A stretch of DNA of 64,000 nt from Lasiosphaeris hirsuta (Eukaryota > Ascomycota > Sordariomycetes > Sordariales > Lasiosphaeriaceae): the NCBI GenBank assembly GCA_030549175.1, contig JAUKUA010000001.1:7936001-8000000 (forward strand), read 5' to 3'. This document shows, piece by piece, positions 43,436 to 53,661 of the stretch. The position numbers were made by a program, and so were the translations under genes. Position 1 is the first letter of the stretch. Each line of letters begins with the position of its first letter. The notes under the pieces were generated by a model. It was not told the origin of the DNA and did not search any database. It saw nothing but the letters and a program-made list of their open reading frames with translations.

Positions 43436-45288
43436 ACGTATTTTATAAGCGAGCCGGACATATAAGCGAGCCGGACACTTTCCGACGCGACGCGACCCCT
43501 CAGCTTCTTTTACCAACCATACTACCAATTAACCATGGATTCGCTTCCAACCGAATCCAGGATTATTCTAGCCCTCGAAGCTCTTAAAAAAACGCCAAAG
43601 CTTAGTCTTCGAGATGCAGCTCAGATCTACAATATACCGCCTTCAACCCTCTCTGACCGACGCGCCGGCCGGGCTGCACGACGTGATATTCCAGCCAATT
43701 CACGAAAACTTACAAATCTAGAGGAGCATACGATTGTTCAGTATATAACTGAGCTAATTACACGTGCATTTCCTCCTCGGCTTCGTTTTGTGGAAGATAT
43801 GGCCAACCGACTACTACGCGAACGCGACGCGCCCCCTGTCGGCAAGCTCTGGGCTCACAACTTCGTCAAACGCCAACCAGAACTCCGAACGCGTTTTTCG
43901 CGTAAATACGACTACCAGAGGGCTAAATGCGAAGATCCAGAGGTTATTCGGAAGTGGTTTGCGCTTGTTCATAACATTAAGGCTAAATACGGCATCCTTG
44001 ACGACGATATGTATAACTTCGACGAAACTGGCTTCATGATGGGTATGATTACTACTGGGATGGTTGTTACTACCTCTGATAGCTATGGAAAGGCTAAAAA
44101 AGTCTAACCTGGTAATCGTGAGTGGGCGACAGTTATCTAGGTAGTAAATGCTCAAGGTTGGGCTATCCCTCCATTCATCCTTTTAAAAGGGAAATACCAC
44201 CAGGAGGGCTGGTATCAATGTGGCCTTCCGGAGACCTGGTACATTGGAGTAACCGATAACGGCTGGACTACGAATGAGAAAGGCTTGGATTTTATCCAGC
44301 ACTTCGATCTTCATACAGCATCTCGTACAAAGGGGAAATACCGGCTCCTAGTCCTTGACGACCACGAAAGCCACCACTCTGACGATTTTAAGGCCTATTG
44401 CCAAGAGCACTCTATTATTACACTCTGTATGCCTCCGCATTCCTCACATCTAGTCCAGCCACTAGATGTTAGCTGTTTTGGGCCATTAAAGAAGGCTTAT
44501 GGCGATCAAATCGAAGAGTTGATGCGGATGTACATCACACATATCACCAAGGTGGATTTCCTCTGTGCATTCAAAAAGGCCTTTTTTACAGCCTTTACCA
44601 ACAAAAACATCAAAGGAGCATTTGCCGGAGCCGGCCTTATACCGCATGATCCAGACAGGGTATTATCGAAAATGACCATTCGGCTTCGAACTCCAACTCC
44701 ACCAGCCTCACAACCAGCATCACCTTGGCTACCTCAGACGCCACATAACGCCCGAGAAGCTATCTCACAGAAAGACCTTATTAAAGGCCGGATATCTAAC
44801 CACCAAGGCAGCTCTCCAACATCTATGCTGGCTGCTGTGGACCAATTGGCTAAAGGTACGATGGCTGTAATGCATGAGGTGGCCCTGTTACGTACAGAGG
44901 TCTCGGCACTGCGAAAGGCCAATGAAGAGCTTAGTAAGCGGCGGAGGGCTAAAAAAACACGTCTACGGCTTGGAGGGTCTCTTACTGTACAAGAGGCAAA
45001 TGATCTAATGGATCAGAAGGCAGTGGGTGAGCAGTTAGCCCAGGAAACAAGACAAAATGGTGGTGGTGCGGGGGGCTCTCGTACGAAGATTCGGTGCTGT
45101 GGCCTGTGCGGCAAGCCTGGCCATAATGCACGCACGTGTCAGGAGGCTGGAGAATCGTCTGATTCATCTATTTCTGGTTCGGTTATTGTTATTTCCTAGT
45201 GTTGTGGTGGAATAATTGTAGATAGTTGTAATAGGGTGTGGAAAAGTGTCCGGCTCGCTTATATGTCCGGCTCGCTTATAAAATACGT
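43436..45288 (+). mobile_element. Younger pogo/Fot1-type transposon inserted in the older one
   Basis: 1853 bp with 43-bp near-perfect terminal inverted repeats starting ACGTATTTTATAAGCGAGCC and flanked by TA on both sides. Each terminal repeat contains the 17-bp motif TATAAGCGAGCCGGACA twice in tandem. It carries one transposase reading frame (43535-45199). High repeat identity suggests a younger insertion than the host element. Confidence 0.93.
43535..45199 (+). pseudogene. Pogo/Fot1-type DDE transposase with two stop codons
   Basis: One continuous frame of 555 codons from ATG 43535 to 45199, broken only by TAA at 44105-44107 (expected CAA) and TAG at 44138-44140 (expected CAG). The N-terminus has a psq-type helix-turn-helix (LSLRDAAQIYNIPPSTLSDR) and a CENP-B-type domain. 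The catalytic triad regions are visible: NFDETGF, LLVLDDHESHHSDDF and SHLVQPLDVSCFGPLKKAY. A C-terminal CCHC knuckle (CGLCGKPGHNARTC) follows a coiled coil. The enzyme would cut and paste DNA at TA sites; as it stands it is inactive unless the stops are read through. Both stops are CpA to TpA changes. Confidence 0.92.
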
Positions 45289-45605
45289 TAATTGGAAGAG
45301 TTTGGAGCCTTGATTACTATGTAGTTAGTTAGGGAGGAACCTATAATAGTTCTGGCCTAAGTTTCGGTCTCTTATATGCCGTGCTCGTCTATATTAGTGA
45401 TATTGTATGGGGCGATGTTTTTGGCCTTGATTTGCTTGCCTAGGCGAGTAAAGAAATCCTCGTCCTTAGCCTTCGTCGATCCTTTGACTCTTTTTCTTTC
45501 TAACAGTATACTTCTTTTTGTCTTGACTCGTTGGTGGCGTGAAAGAAAGCGGTCTGCCCATCGGCTACCGATACGGGTTGTATCGCCGGCCTGTGTGAGG
45601 GTTTC

Positions 45606-45869
45606 TTAGGCCATTTTGGTGATCTCTACTTTGCTGGGGGCGTGCCTAGCGGCTTCTAAATCGAGGTACCAGTCGACTAAAAAGCTCTTCTGAGTAAGTG
45701 AAAGCTTCATGGTCATTATCTTGCTCTCTCTCTTGGAGGTAGTGCCACGGAGTCGCCGGCTGAGCGTAGACGGGTAGATCCCGTGATGCTCCATAGTAAC
45801 GTACTGGTCCGTGCCATTGTTAAATTCTTCAATTGCCGACCGAATCTTCCGTTCTTGCATAGTAGCCAT
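45606..45869 (-). pseudogene. N-terminal helix-turn-helix part of old pogo transposase
   Basis: From ATG at 45869 (MATMQERKIRSAIEEFNNGT) through YPSTLSRRLRGTTSKRESK and LSLTQKSFLVDWYLDLEAA to a stop at 45606; this is the DNA-binding start of the interrupted element, in the same orientation as the C-terminal remnant at 42590-43186. Confidence 0.75.
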
Positions 45870-45997
45870 GGCAAATTTGGTGTTGTTTGCTGTAAGAATG
45901 AAGGAATGGGCCCGGATTGAAATGAGGTGGTTGTCGTGTGGCGTCGCAAATTGCGATGTTGCATTGTTAGTCGGTTGCATTGTTGGTCCGTGCCTTC

Positions 45998-47252
45998 TAG
46001 AGCCCAAGTTACCTGATACCTGGAAGGACAGCGAACACCGCAGCTCGTGGAAATTTCGCCACCTGTCTGCTAGCGGGCATACCAGAAAAAAAGGCATACG
46101 AGCACATAATGGGTGAAGGTTACAGTCGGTGCGCTCGAGACAAAGAAATAACTGTGCAATGGCATCGGCAGGTCAACAAGCTGCGTTTCTAAGACATCAC
46201 AAATAAGAACATCGAGTTCAAATACCTATGGCCATAAAGAAATTCTTTGGCAATTGGCAAAACACACATTTCGCCTCGGCCGGGTGACGTCAAATCTCAT
46301 GCCGGGGTGATGTTAAGTTCGGCGTCGGATGGCGTCGGATGACGTCGGTATCGGGGCCGAAAATCTCGGCCCCACCTGCCTAAATAGGCAGGCATTTTTC
46401 TCACCGATGAGCGGAAAACTTCAGCGTACGACAAAGCAAACCACCAAAGAGATTGAGCAAGCATCATGTGTACATTGTGAGCATAATCAGGTATCCAAAT
46501 TCTCCGGTCTCATATATAAGGATTGCGGCCGCGACACCCCTCACCTCTCGAGGGCGTTCCCCCAGCACCTATGCAGTGTGTTGACTACCGACTTGGGGTG
46601 GCTCAGAATTTCCTGCCAAACTGAGCGTCCCTCATTCGGGAGGTCATTACCCCCCTATTCTTGGAGGCCAAACACCACGGATCAGCTAATGCCCGTTTCA
46701 ACAAGTCTGCGAAGTTCTATGGGTCAGATAATTATCCCACCATACCTTGTCTAGCCGGGCGCCCTTGGGGCTCTCCAAGAGGCTACCTAGGTGCCGAGGT
46801 ATATGCGGTGAATGTATTGGCCCTGCCAACAAGCCCGCGGTTCAAGGCGAACGGCCTACTGCACCTACCCATTCCAAAGCATCAAGAATAAACGACCACG
46901 CCCGCATCAACCTTACTCTACTAGTCGAGCCAGCGCTGGGATGTTCAAACCCGCAGCCACCGCCGGAATTTTATGAGCATAGAGAGGCAATGATATTTGC
47001 CCTTCCTTCTGCTTAGGGATGCTTATATTTTGGATAAGAAGTGGCGGGGTTTAGCTCTGTTTGAGCCGAGCGTCCAATAGGGGTCGCAGATGCAGCTTCA
47101 AAAGCGACTGGGTTCTTCATCCTGTTGTTTTGCATTTCCGTATAGGTGGTCAACTGAAGCATTGTACCTGGGGCGTTGGGGAGAAGATGCAGGACCCTTC
47201 CCCTCTGTATCTCGGCCTCAAAAGCTCGTCTTGGTTCGAACCGCCGCCTATA
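45998..47252. other. Intergenic, nothing firm
   Basis: Open frames at 46.3-47.0 kb have no recognised domain. A short perfect inverted repeat, GGGGCCGA..TCGGCCCC, lies at ~46354-46374. TATATAAGG at ~46513 might be a core promoter but no gene follows clearly. Confidence 0.4.
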
Positions 47253-48847
47253 CTATCCCCCCGGTCTAGGCTGGGCCCGCTGGGCGCTCGCAATGAAGTG
47301 ACCCGCGGTCTTCCCCGCAACCGACCTCTCGAACGCGCGCAAGATGATGCCTCTCTCCTCCGACGCGACGCCGCCCCCATCCGCCGCATTCAGATACACC
47401 AACGCGATGGCGGCGGGAAAGTTTGCCAGATGCATCCCGTAAGCCCCCGAGCGCGGATGCAGCAGCACCGGCACCGCCTCAGCGATGCGCCGGCAATAGA
47501 CGCGTGGGTTGGCTCTCTCTGGGAGGGTTGTCTTGTCTGCCGAGAGGCTGTGGAGGGTGCTGTAGACGATGATGCACATGGACCAGTACACGCACAGGAT
47601 GTGCGACGCGGCGACGAGATCTAGCGCGGGGGGCGAGCCTACGCCGAGCTCGAGCCGGTATGCCGGATCGGCGATGCCCGCGCGCGCGCGCCACGCCGAC
47701 AGCTCCGACTCGTAGCGCCAACACCGGCGGACGAGCTCATGCCGGAGAGTGGGGTGGCCAGGTGGGTCGGCGCGCATCTCGTCGACGTCCTGGAGGAGGC
47801 CAGGCATCTCGACAAAGGTGTCGAGGAGCAAGTCCTTGGGCGTCTTTGGGATGCACCGCCAGGGGATGGTTTTCCATTCCGGGCTGCTCAGGGCCGTCTT
47901 CTTGCGGGCGACGATGGCCCCGGTTGTCTGCCGTCGGTCAGCACGCCGGTCTTCTGCGAGGATACCAAAAGGAATGTTCTGACAAGGTGGTATCGCCCGT
48001 CGACGAAGAAGAGGTGGGGGTACCCGGAGGTATAGGCCTCGGGAGGTTGGGCTGTGACGAGAGCAAGTTCCCCATGGATATGTTTCCGCCAGCTGCGAGC
48101 CTGGGACAACTCATCCTGTTCGTCATGACCAAAGATAACCTAGCAGAGTTTACATTTTTAGCAGACGTTCGGTCAACCGTTACGAGGTTGGGGGGGAGGG
48201 GGGGGGGGGCCTTGCCTCGTAGAGGCTGTACAGGCGAGCCACGAGGCAGAGCGCCATGGGATCCGACACGCGATTGGGCGCCGCTACGGCGGCTGACATG
48301 TCTCTAAGGGAGCCGGTATAGTATCTCAATCCCTCTCTCCTCTCCTCCGCCCTGTTGCACACATGTCCCGCAGTTGTCAGGCCGAAAGCAAGAAGCATGT
48401 TCCGGACGGTCGGCGATGCGCGCGAGAGCTGGGGCAGCGCATTTGTCCACCCTCCTCCCGTATACGACATGATACGCAACGGGAGCTGCCTACTCTGGGG
48501 TAGGTAGGCCTCAAAAAAGGCACCAAAATATTTCTCCTCGTAGGCGGACCTCGCCAAGCTGCCAGAACCCTCAGGAGCGGGAACTAGACGCGTCTGAGGC
48601 GCTACGGGCCTGGCGGTGGTATTGATGAAAATAGCTTGGCGCTGATATCCGTCACATTTCAGCCCTCGATCCACGCATTGGCCGCAAGCGGGCTTTGCCA
48701 TGTCACACTGACGCCGGGTCAGCAAATCAACCTCCACATAGACTGACGAGCGCCAACGCAACGTGGCCAAGACGGGGAACTTACACCGCCTTTCTTCCGT
48801 ATACGGCAAGTCCCGCAACTCTTCGCCCTCCCAGGGACCCCAACCAT
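47253..48847 (-). CDS. Zn2Cys6 transcription factor with fungal-specific regulatory domain
   Basis: Four exons, 48847-48785, 48707-48216, 48115-47984 and 47927-47253, phase 0 throughout, 453 aa. It starts MVGVPGRAKSCGTCRIRKKG, the usual N-terminal zinc cluster, and exon 2 begins CDMAKPACGQCVDRGLKC. The join gives seven residues between the second and third cysteine where six is usual, so the exact splice or the cluster may be altered. Exon 2 ends at a GCAAGG donor followed by a long C tract (GC-AG intron, less certain). The middle and C-terminal parts (YFGAFFEAYLP; SSPEWKTIPW; YWSMCIIVYSTLHSL) fit the Fungal_trans_2 type domain. Nuclear regulator; target genes unknown. Confidence 0.75.
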
Positions 48848-49489
48848 CTGTGCTGTGGATTTTGGATTTCGGAGATAGCCCCGATGTTGGCGTGCGACTC
48901 GCTGCTGCGCTCGATGCTTCCCAGCTGGGACTTGGTGTGGGCAGAAAGGCTCAACAACGCACGCGCTTCGGACGCGGGCCGTCAACGCTTTAATATGCGG
49001 CTCATGCGGCACAGCACCCAGCCAGCTGCTTACACGGATGGGGATGGCGGCAGGGGTTAGCCGCATCGGGCAAGATCCTGCGCAGACACCAATCACATCG
49101 ATGGGCTGCTGATCCTTCGGCCTGGTTGCTTGGCGGTTGTCGTTGCACGGCAGGCAATGAGGATGGCATGCCATAAGGATTATGCCGACAATTTTGATGG
49201 TGAGCGAGGTGGATCAACATGTCCTGGAACGGGGGAAAACATGTGCCTGTCCACCTGCGGAAGGCGGACTGTGATGCTCGGGCTCCTTCGGTGTGCGCTC
49301 ACCGAAAGCCAAGAGTTATCGCAGCATCAGCCGACCGCCTCCAAGTCTGCACCCCCGCAACAGGTATAAATAAGCAAGGCGACGGCACCAAAAAGCACAA
49401 GGAAAACACCAAAAGAGCAGCAACACCATCATCACTGGTGTATTTGGCACTCAACTCAGCTAACAAGCCACGCTCCGCCCACCACCACC
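48848..49489. other. Divergent promoter region
   Basis: Between the regulator (-) and the secreted glyoxalase-fold gene (+). TATAAATA at 49365-49372 lies ~118 bp upstream of the ATG at 49490. Confidence 0.5.
49365..49372 (+). promoter_or_regulatory. TATA box of the glyoxalase-fold gene
   Basis: TATAAATA, followed by an A-rich leader and the start context CCACCACCATGC. Confidence 0.5.
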
Positions 49490-50206
49490 ATGCTCGCCAA
49501 GACCCTCCTCCTCCTTGCCGGCGGCATCGCCACGGCTCTGGCTTGCGCCCACGTCCCCCGGGGCGACGACCCCAGCAACAGCACCGGGTTCCCTCGGATC
49601 GACCCTGGCAGCGACGCGCCAGCCGACGCTGCCACACTGGGCTACTCGCTGAACCACTTCTCGCTCAACGTCAAGGACATCGGCCGCAGCATCGCGTGGT
49701 ACAGCTCCGTGCTCGGCCTGCGTCTCATTTTCAACTTTCGGGCAACCGAGAAGCTCTCGATTGCCTACATGGCCCATAGCCACGGCGGCAAGAACGGCAC
49801 CGGCTACCAGACGGTGCGCGAGCTCAACCGCCAAAAGAACAACATGGAGGGCCTGCTCGAGCTCGTGCACTACGACGATCCCGAAGCGGATCTGGTCCCG
49901 TCTACCGCCAGGGCCAACACCTTCAGCCACTACGGCCTCATCGTCCCCGACGTGCCGGCGGCCCAGGAGAGGTTCGAGCGCCTGGGCGTGACCATCCTCA
50001 AGAAGGCGGGCGTGAGCGCCGAACTAAAGGGGCCCGTCGCCGAGGCCTTCGGGCTCGGTCGTGTGTTTGAGGCGGACCCCGACGAGGCCAAGAGGATCGA
50101 GCAGGCCCTGTTTTCCACCGGCGGCCTAGATTTTGTCATGATTGCCGACCCCGACGGGAACATGATCGAGGTCCAGTCGCTGTTTACGCCCCAGCTCGAG
50201 TTCTGA
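49490..50206 (+). CDS. Secreted glyoxalase-fold (VOC superfamily) protein
   Basis: Intron-less, 238 aa. The first ~19 residues (MLAKTLLLLAGGIATALA) are a signal peptide. Two beta-alpha-beta modules follow, with metal-ligand candidates at the usual places: His56 (LNHFSLNV), Glu124 (LLELVHYDD), His147 (FSHYGLIV) and Glu227 (NMIEVQSL). This matches the lactoylglutathione lyase pattern, in which the hemithioacetal of methylglyoxal and glutathione is converted to lactoylglutathione. Secretion is unusual because glutathione is mainly cytosolic, so the substrate outside the cell may differ. One N-glycosylation sequon (NST) lies just after the signal peptide. Confidence 0.85.
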   Translation: MLAKTLLLLAGGIATALACAHVPRGDDPSNSTGFPRIDPGSDAPADAATLGYSLNHFSLNVKDIGRSIAWYSSVLGLRLIFNFRATEKLSIAYMAHSHGGKNGTGYQTVRELNRQKNNMEGLLELVHYDDPEADLVPSTARANTFSHYGLIVPDVPAAQERFERLGVTILKKAGVSAELKGPVAEAFGLGRVFEADPDEAKRIEQALFSTGGLDFVMIADPDGNMIEVQSLFTPQLEF

Positions 50207-51122
50207 AGGAGGGCAGGAATCCGCCACCGAGTCGAGTTTCAAGACGGAACTGGCATTTTCGCTTCCTTCCCTGCCTACCTCACCTACCTAGGGTACCTTA
50301 TCATACACGCTGAAATAAAAACTCGCATGACTGCGCACATGAATGCCATGCGGTGAGAAATCGGGCTCATCCGCCCTCGTTTCTACTCAGCCTCGTCTTG
50401 GATGAACCACAAAATTGGCCACCTTGTCCCTCCCCTATTTTGCGGATGCCCCTAACCCCGAAGAGTTGCCACACTTTTTCCTCTTCTCAGTATGGCTGCT
50501 ACCACCATCATCGGAGGGGTCGTCGCGGCCCTTGCTGTCACGACGCCTGGAGTTTGGGGGCCGATTGATGGCCAGGGGCTGCAGCCCGAGTCTACGATCG
50601 TTGACGGTGATTTTATCGATTAGTTTTTGAGGTGTTTCAAATGTTTGTAAAAACTCAAAGGCTCTGTATTATAGATTGTCTCACACCGTGTTCTCTACTT
50701 CCCAGCCACGGGATCCCAAGTCTATATCATCTACCGTAGACCCCCTCGCCGTTTTTAACCTCAACGGTATTAATTCCTTTTATAAATGCTCAGCGTTGCA
50801 TTTACCTTCCCGGCCTTGACAGAGACGCGGTGGAAGCGTGGGTCCGTATGGCTGTAGAGTCGTCAAACGCAATAATGAAGAGAGTGGCGCCGGAATAACA
50901 TAATACCTCCTCCCCCTTTGATACTGTAGGTAGATGAATGGCAGAGCGATTAGAGCATCGCTTCACGACTAACAAAGACAGCTTGTGTGAACGGAATACG
51001 ATAGAAACGAGGACCGATTCAATTGTATTGTTCTCAGCAAAAAAGCGGATCCTCAGCCGATGCCCGCCACACATGTCCCGCCGTTGATACATATCTCCCT
51101 TCGAAGCCCCCTTTGGCAGGGC
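50207..51122. other. Intergenic, convergent 3' flanks
   Basis: Contains only a 43-codon open frame (50492-50623), listed separately. Otherwise nothing is recognised. Confidence 0.45.
50492..50623 (+). CDS. Possible 43-aa secreted or membrane micropeptide
   Basis: ATG at 50492 after a CT-rich leader (TTTTTCCTCTTCTCAG), then a hydrophobic N-terminus (MAATTIIGGVVAALAVTTPG) and an acidic C-terminus ending DGDFID. The size and lack of homology make this uncertain; it could also be the first exon of a decayed gene. Confidence 0.25.
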   Translation: MAATTIIGGVVAALAVTTPGVWGPIDGQGLQPESTIVDGDFID

Positions 51123-53211
51123 TTACAATATCCTCAGAGCCTGCTGTGCAAACTCTTCCGGGGATAGATGGCTCAGCTCACCAGCACCCACCCGAGTATA
51201 ATCTGGCTTCGACCCGACTTGTGATGTCGGCATCAAAATGACGACGTTATAAGAACCCGCGCTTGGCTTGCCTCGGGTCCCCATGCTCGAATTCCGCGAC
51301 ACAACGGCGGCGATGAAGGGCCCGCACTCGTCTTTCTGCTTGTCAAACACAGCCCAGCCCAGCAATTTGCCGCTGCTCCCCCGCAGCGCAAAGCAAGCCG
51401 TATGCGAGTGGAATCCCAACGTGTAGCCCATCCCCCCTGCCTGGACGTCATTCATCAGCCCCTCAGCCGCTACCGTCTGGGATGACCGCTCGACCTCCAC
51501 CGTGAGCCCCTGGAACGACAACTGGGCATCCCGCACCCGAATATCATCAGGCGCCAACCCCGCCACGTCACCCACAACCTCAAGCCCACACGCCGTCGTC
51601 GCCTTAGACACCCACCCCTCCCACATAACCGGGCCCTCCAACGCAGCCCACGACCAGCTCGGCGCCCTCTTCCTGACACCGCCATCCCTCCAAGCCGGCA
51701 TCCCCATCCCCCCCGCAGCACTAAACCACATGACATGCATTGGCAACGCCCCGACACACAGCCCCGCGCAGAACCGCTTCCCGGTCCGCACCGCCAGGTT
51801 GTGCGCCAGCCCCTCGATAGCAAATAACCGATCATCGCCGTACGTCAGCGCGCGCGCCGTGTAGTCGCGCACCAACCCGCACCAGATCCAGTCGTGCCCT
51901 AGCCGCAGCGCCGCGCTGCCGTACCGCTTCTCGGCGTGGTCGTCGTGTGTCAGCCCGTCCTCGCCCACGCTGTGCCGCAGGCACTCGAAGACGGTCTGGG
52001 AGCGGCCGAAGAGGGCGATGCGCCGCGCGAGGTTGCGCTCTTGGAGGACCCATCCGCGCGAGTTCCACACGCTGGCTTGGAGCATGTGTTGGAATTTGGT
52101 CGTTTGGGGCGTTAGGTGCCATGACCGGGTCCGGGTGGAGGTTTGGTGGGCGGCGGAGTAGGGGATGCGGAGGATGACGGGTGCCGTCACATGGTGATCG
52201 CGCCGCGGGTAGAAGAGACCGCCCGTCGAGGTGCTGGCGGCGGCGGCGGCGAGGGTGCAGTGGGCGTTCTGGTAGATGAGCCCCATCTGAGGGGCCTCTC
52301 TCTTCCAGTCGGCGCCGTCAATGTCGTCTTGGATGATGCAGAGGGCGTCGATCCACAGATATCGCTGTCCGAGCTTCCGAGTCGCGATGACGGCGTGGCG
52401 AAGCGTCAACGGCATGTCCTGGAGGTTGATGGACGTCATGTGGGTAGTAAGATTGGACCTTAGGGTGCATAGCTGCTGGCCAGGAGGTCCCCAGCAGTAG
52501 CTCAGGGCCACGTAATCCCCCCTCGCGTCGGCTCGGCTGACCAAAGCACAGGTTGTGCTTGATTCCTCCACGCCAACATCTATCAAGCGTGATGGGAACT
52601 CGTCGGCTAGGGACCCAGACGCCAGCGGCACCGAGGCGCATTCGGAATGGTTTTGTACGCAATCGTCGACCCATTTGTTGATTTGATGGAAAGCTTCGTC
52701 CGAGTCGGCATGCTGATGCAAGGGACGGCCGGCTACGTCGCCTGACAATGCAGCTTCGCTTTCTAGATCACAAAAAGTAAGAAAGAGATCAAATGCCAAC
52801 TCAAGGAGGTTATCAATCACCTGGCTCGGCAAAGGCCTGCAAGTAACCGCACCGGTTAGAGTTCGACAGCTGGATAATCACCAAGCCGACACGGCGAGGG
52901 CCGTATTCGGTGGTGGGATACACATCAGAGTAGAGTATAACTCTCTGTTCCGTCCCTGCCCTTGTGTCGATTGGCTCGTCTCCCCGACTCAGTTCCTGAG
53001 CAATCATGTGGCAAAGGGGACAGCTGTCGGCCGATTTCTGGAGGGCCTCGAGTGTGAGATGGCGATATCCAAACTCATCGCATCCATCTGGCATTGGGAC
53101 GACGGCAGAGACCGTGAATGGTGAGACTTGGCGACATGTTTCGCAGAGTTTACCTGTAGTGGCGGGGTCTGGCATCATGACAAGTTCAGTTGCCCGAAGT
53201 GTTCTCTTCAT
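51123..53211 (-). CDS. HET-domain (heterokaryon incompatibility-type) protein
   Basis: Exons 53211-52821 and 52762-51123 (donor GTGATT, acceptor ATCTAG, phase 1 preserved) give 676 aa. The frame is open ~23 codons further upstream without an ATG, so I start at 53211 (MKRTLRATELVMMPD). N-terminal cysteines (LCETCRQVS, CPLCHMIA) form a possible zinc-like cluster. The HET domain is clear: YVALSYCWG (~214-222), LPLTLRHAVIATRKLG-type block, YLWIDALCIIQDD (~265-277) and GLIYQNAHCTLAA. The C-terminal half is the variable part usual in this family. HET proteins trigger cell death on contact of incompatible strains, and many are now viewed as immune-like receptors; the partner here is unknown. Confidence 0.88.
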
Positions 53212-53661
53212 CAGCGGGGGTTGCGCCAGCTTGGCATCTCTTGATCCGTGAGATCTGGAGGGGACGGAGAAGGTAGCCACGGAGAAAGCGGGGTTGTGTC
53301 GAGTGGAAATGCCAAAGAAATTATCGGCGAATCCTACAAACTCGGGAGGAATCTCCTAGCCTGGCCAATCATAATTATTACGATACCAGCAAGCTGACCA
53401 TTAGCGAATTATGGCCCCTAATGATAGCTCGGTTTCGGTAGGCTACCCGTCACCGAGACCCTAGCGGCCACATGTTTGGCTCATGCGACTAGTCGCAAAA
53501 CAGGTACTGCTGCGCCGCTATCCCGCATTGGAACGTCAGGGAGTATCAAAGGATTTAAGAACAGCATAACTACCTTATTATTAAGAACCTGCCTTCCCCC
53601 CCCTCCCCCCCCCCCCCCCCCCGCCCAAGGCAACGAACACTTTCTCTCTTCATCCATCACC
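53212..53661. other. Divergent promoter region with C tract
   Basis: A pyrimidine block (8 C, T, 18 C; 53596-53622) lies ~40 bp upstream of the ATG at 53662. No further gene. Confidence 0.5.

Larger units (their letters stand above)
42265..45997 (-). mobile_element. Older pogo-type transposon, interrupted
   Basis: Terminal inverted repeats of about 40 bp: left GAAGGCACGGACTAACAATG, right inverse ending CCGTGCCTTC, both flanked by TA (42263-42264 and 45998-45999), the TA target duplication of Tc1/mariner-pogo elements. Each end holds two copies of the motif ACTAACAATGYAAC. Coding remains on the minus strand are split by a second element at 43436-45288: N-terminal helix-turn-helix part at 45869-45606 and C-terminal part at 43186-42590. 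Without the insert the element would be ~1.88 kb, normal for the group. Many stops interrupt the coding sequence. Confidence 0.88.

Noticed and set aside
46329..47016. Chain of short plus-strand frames after the transposon
   Set aside because: Overlapping frames without introns or motifs that would join them.
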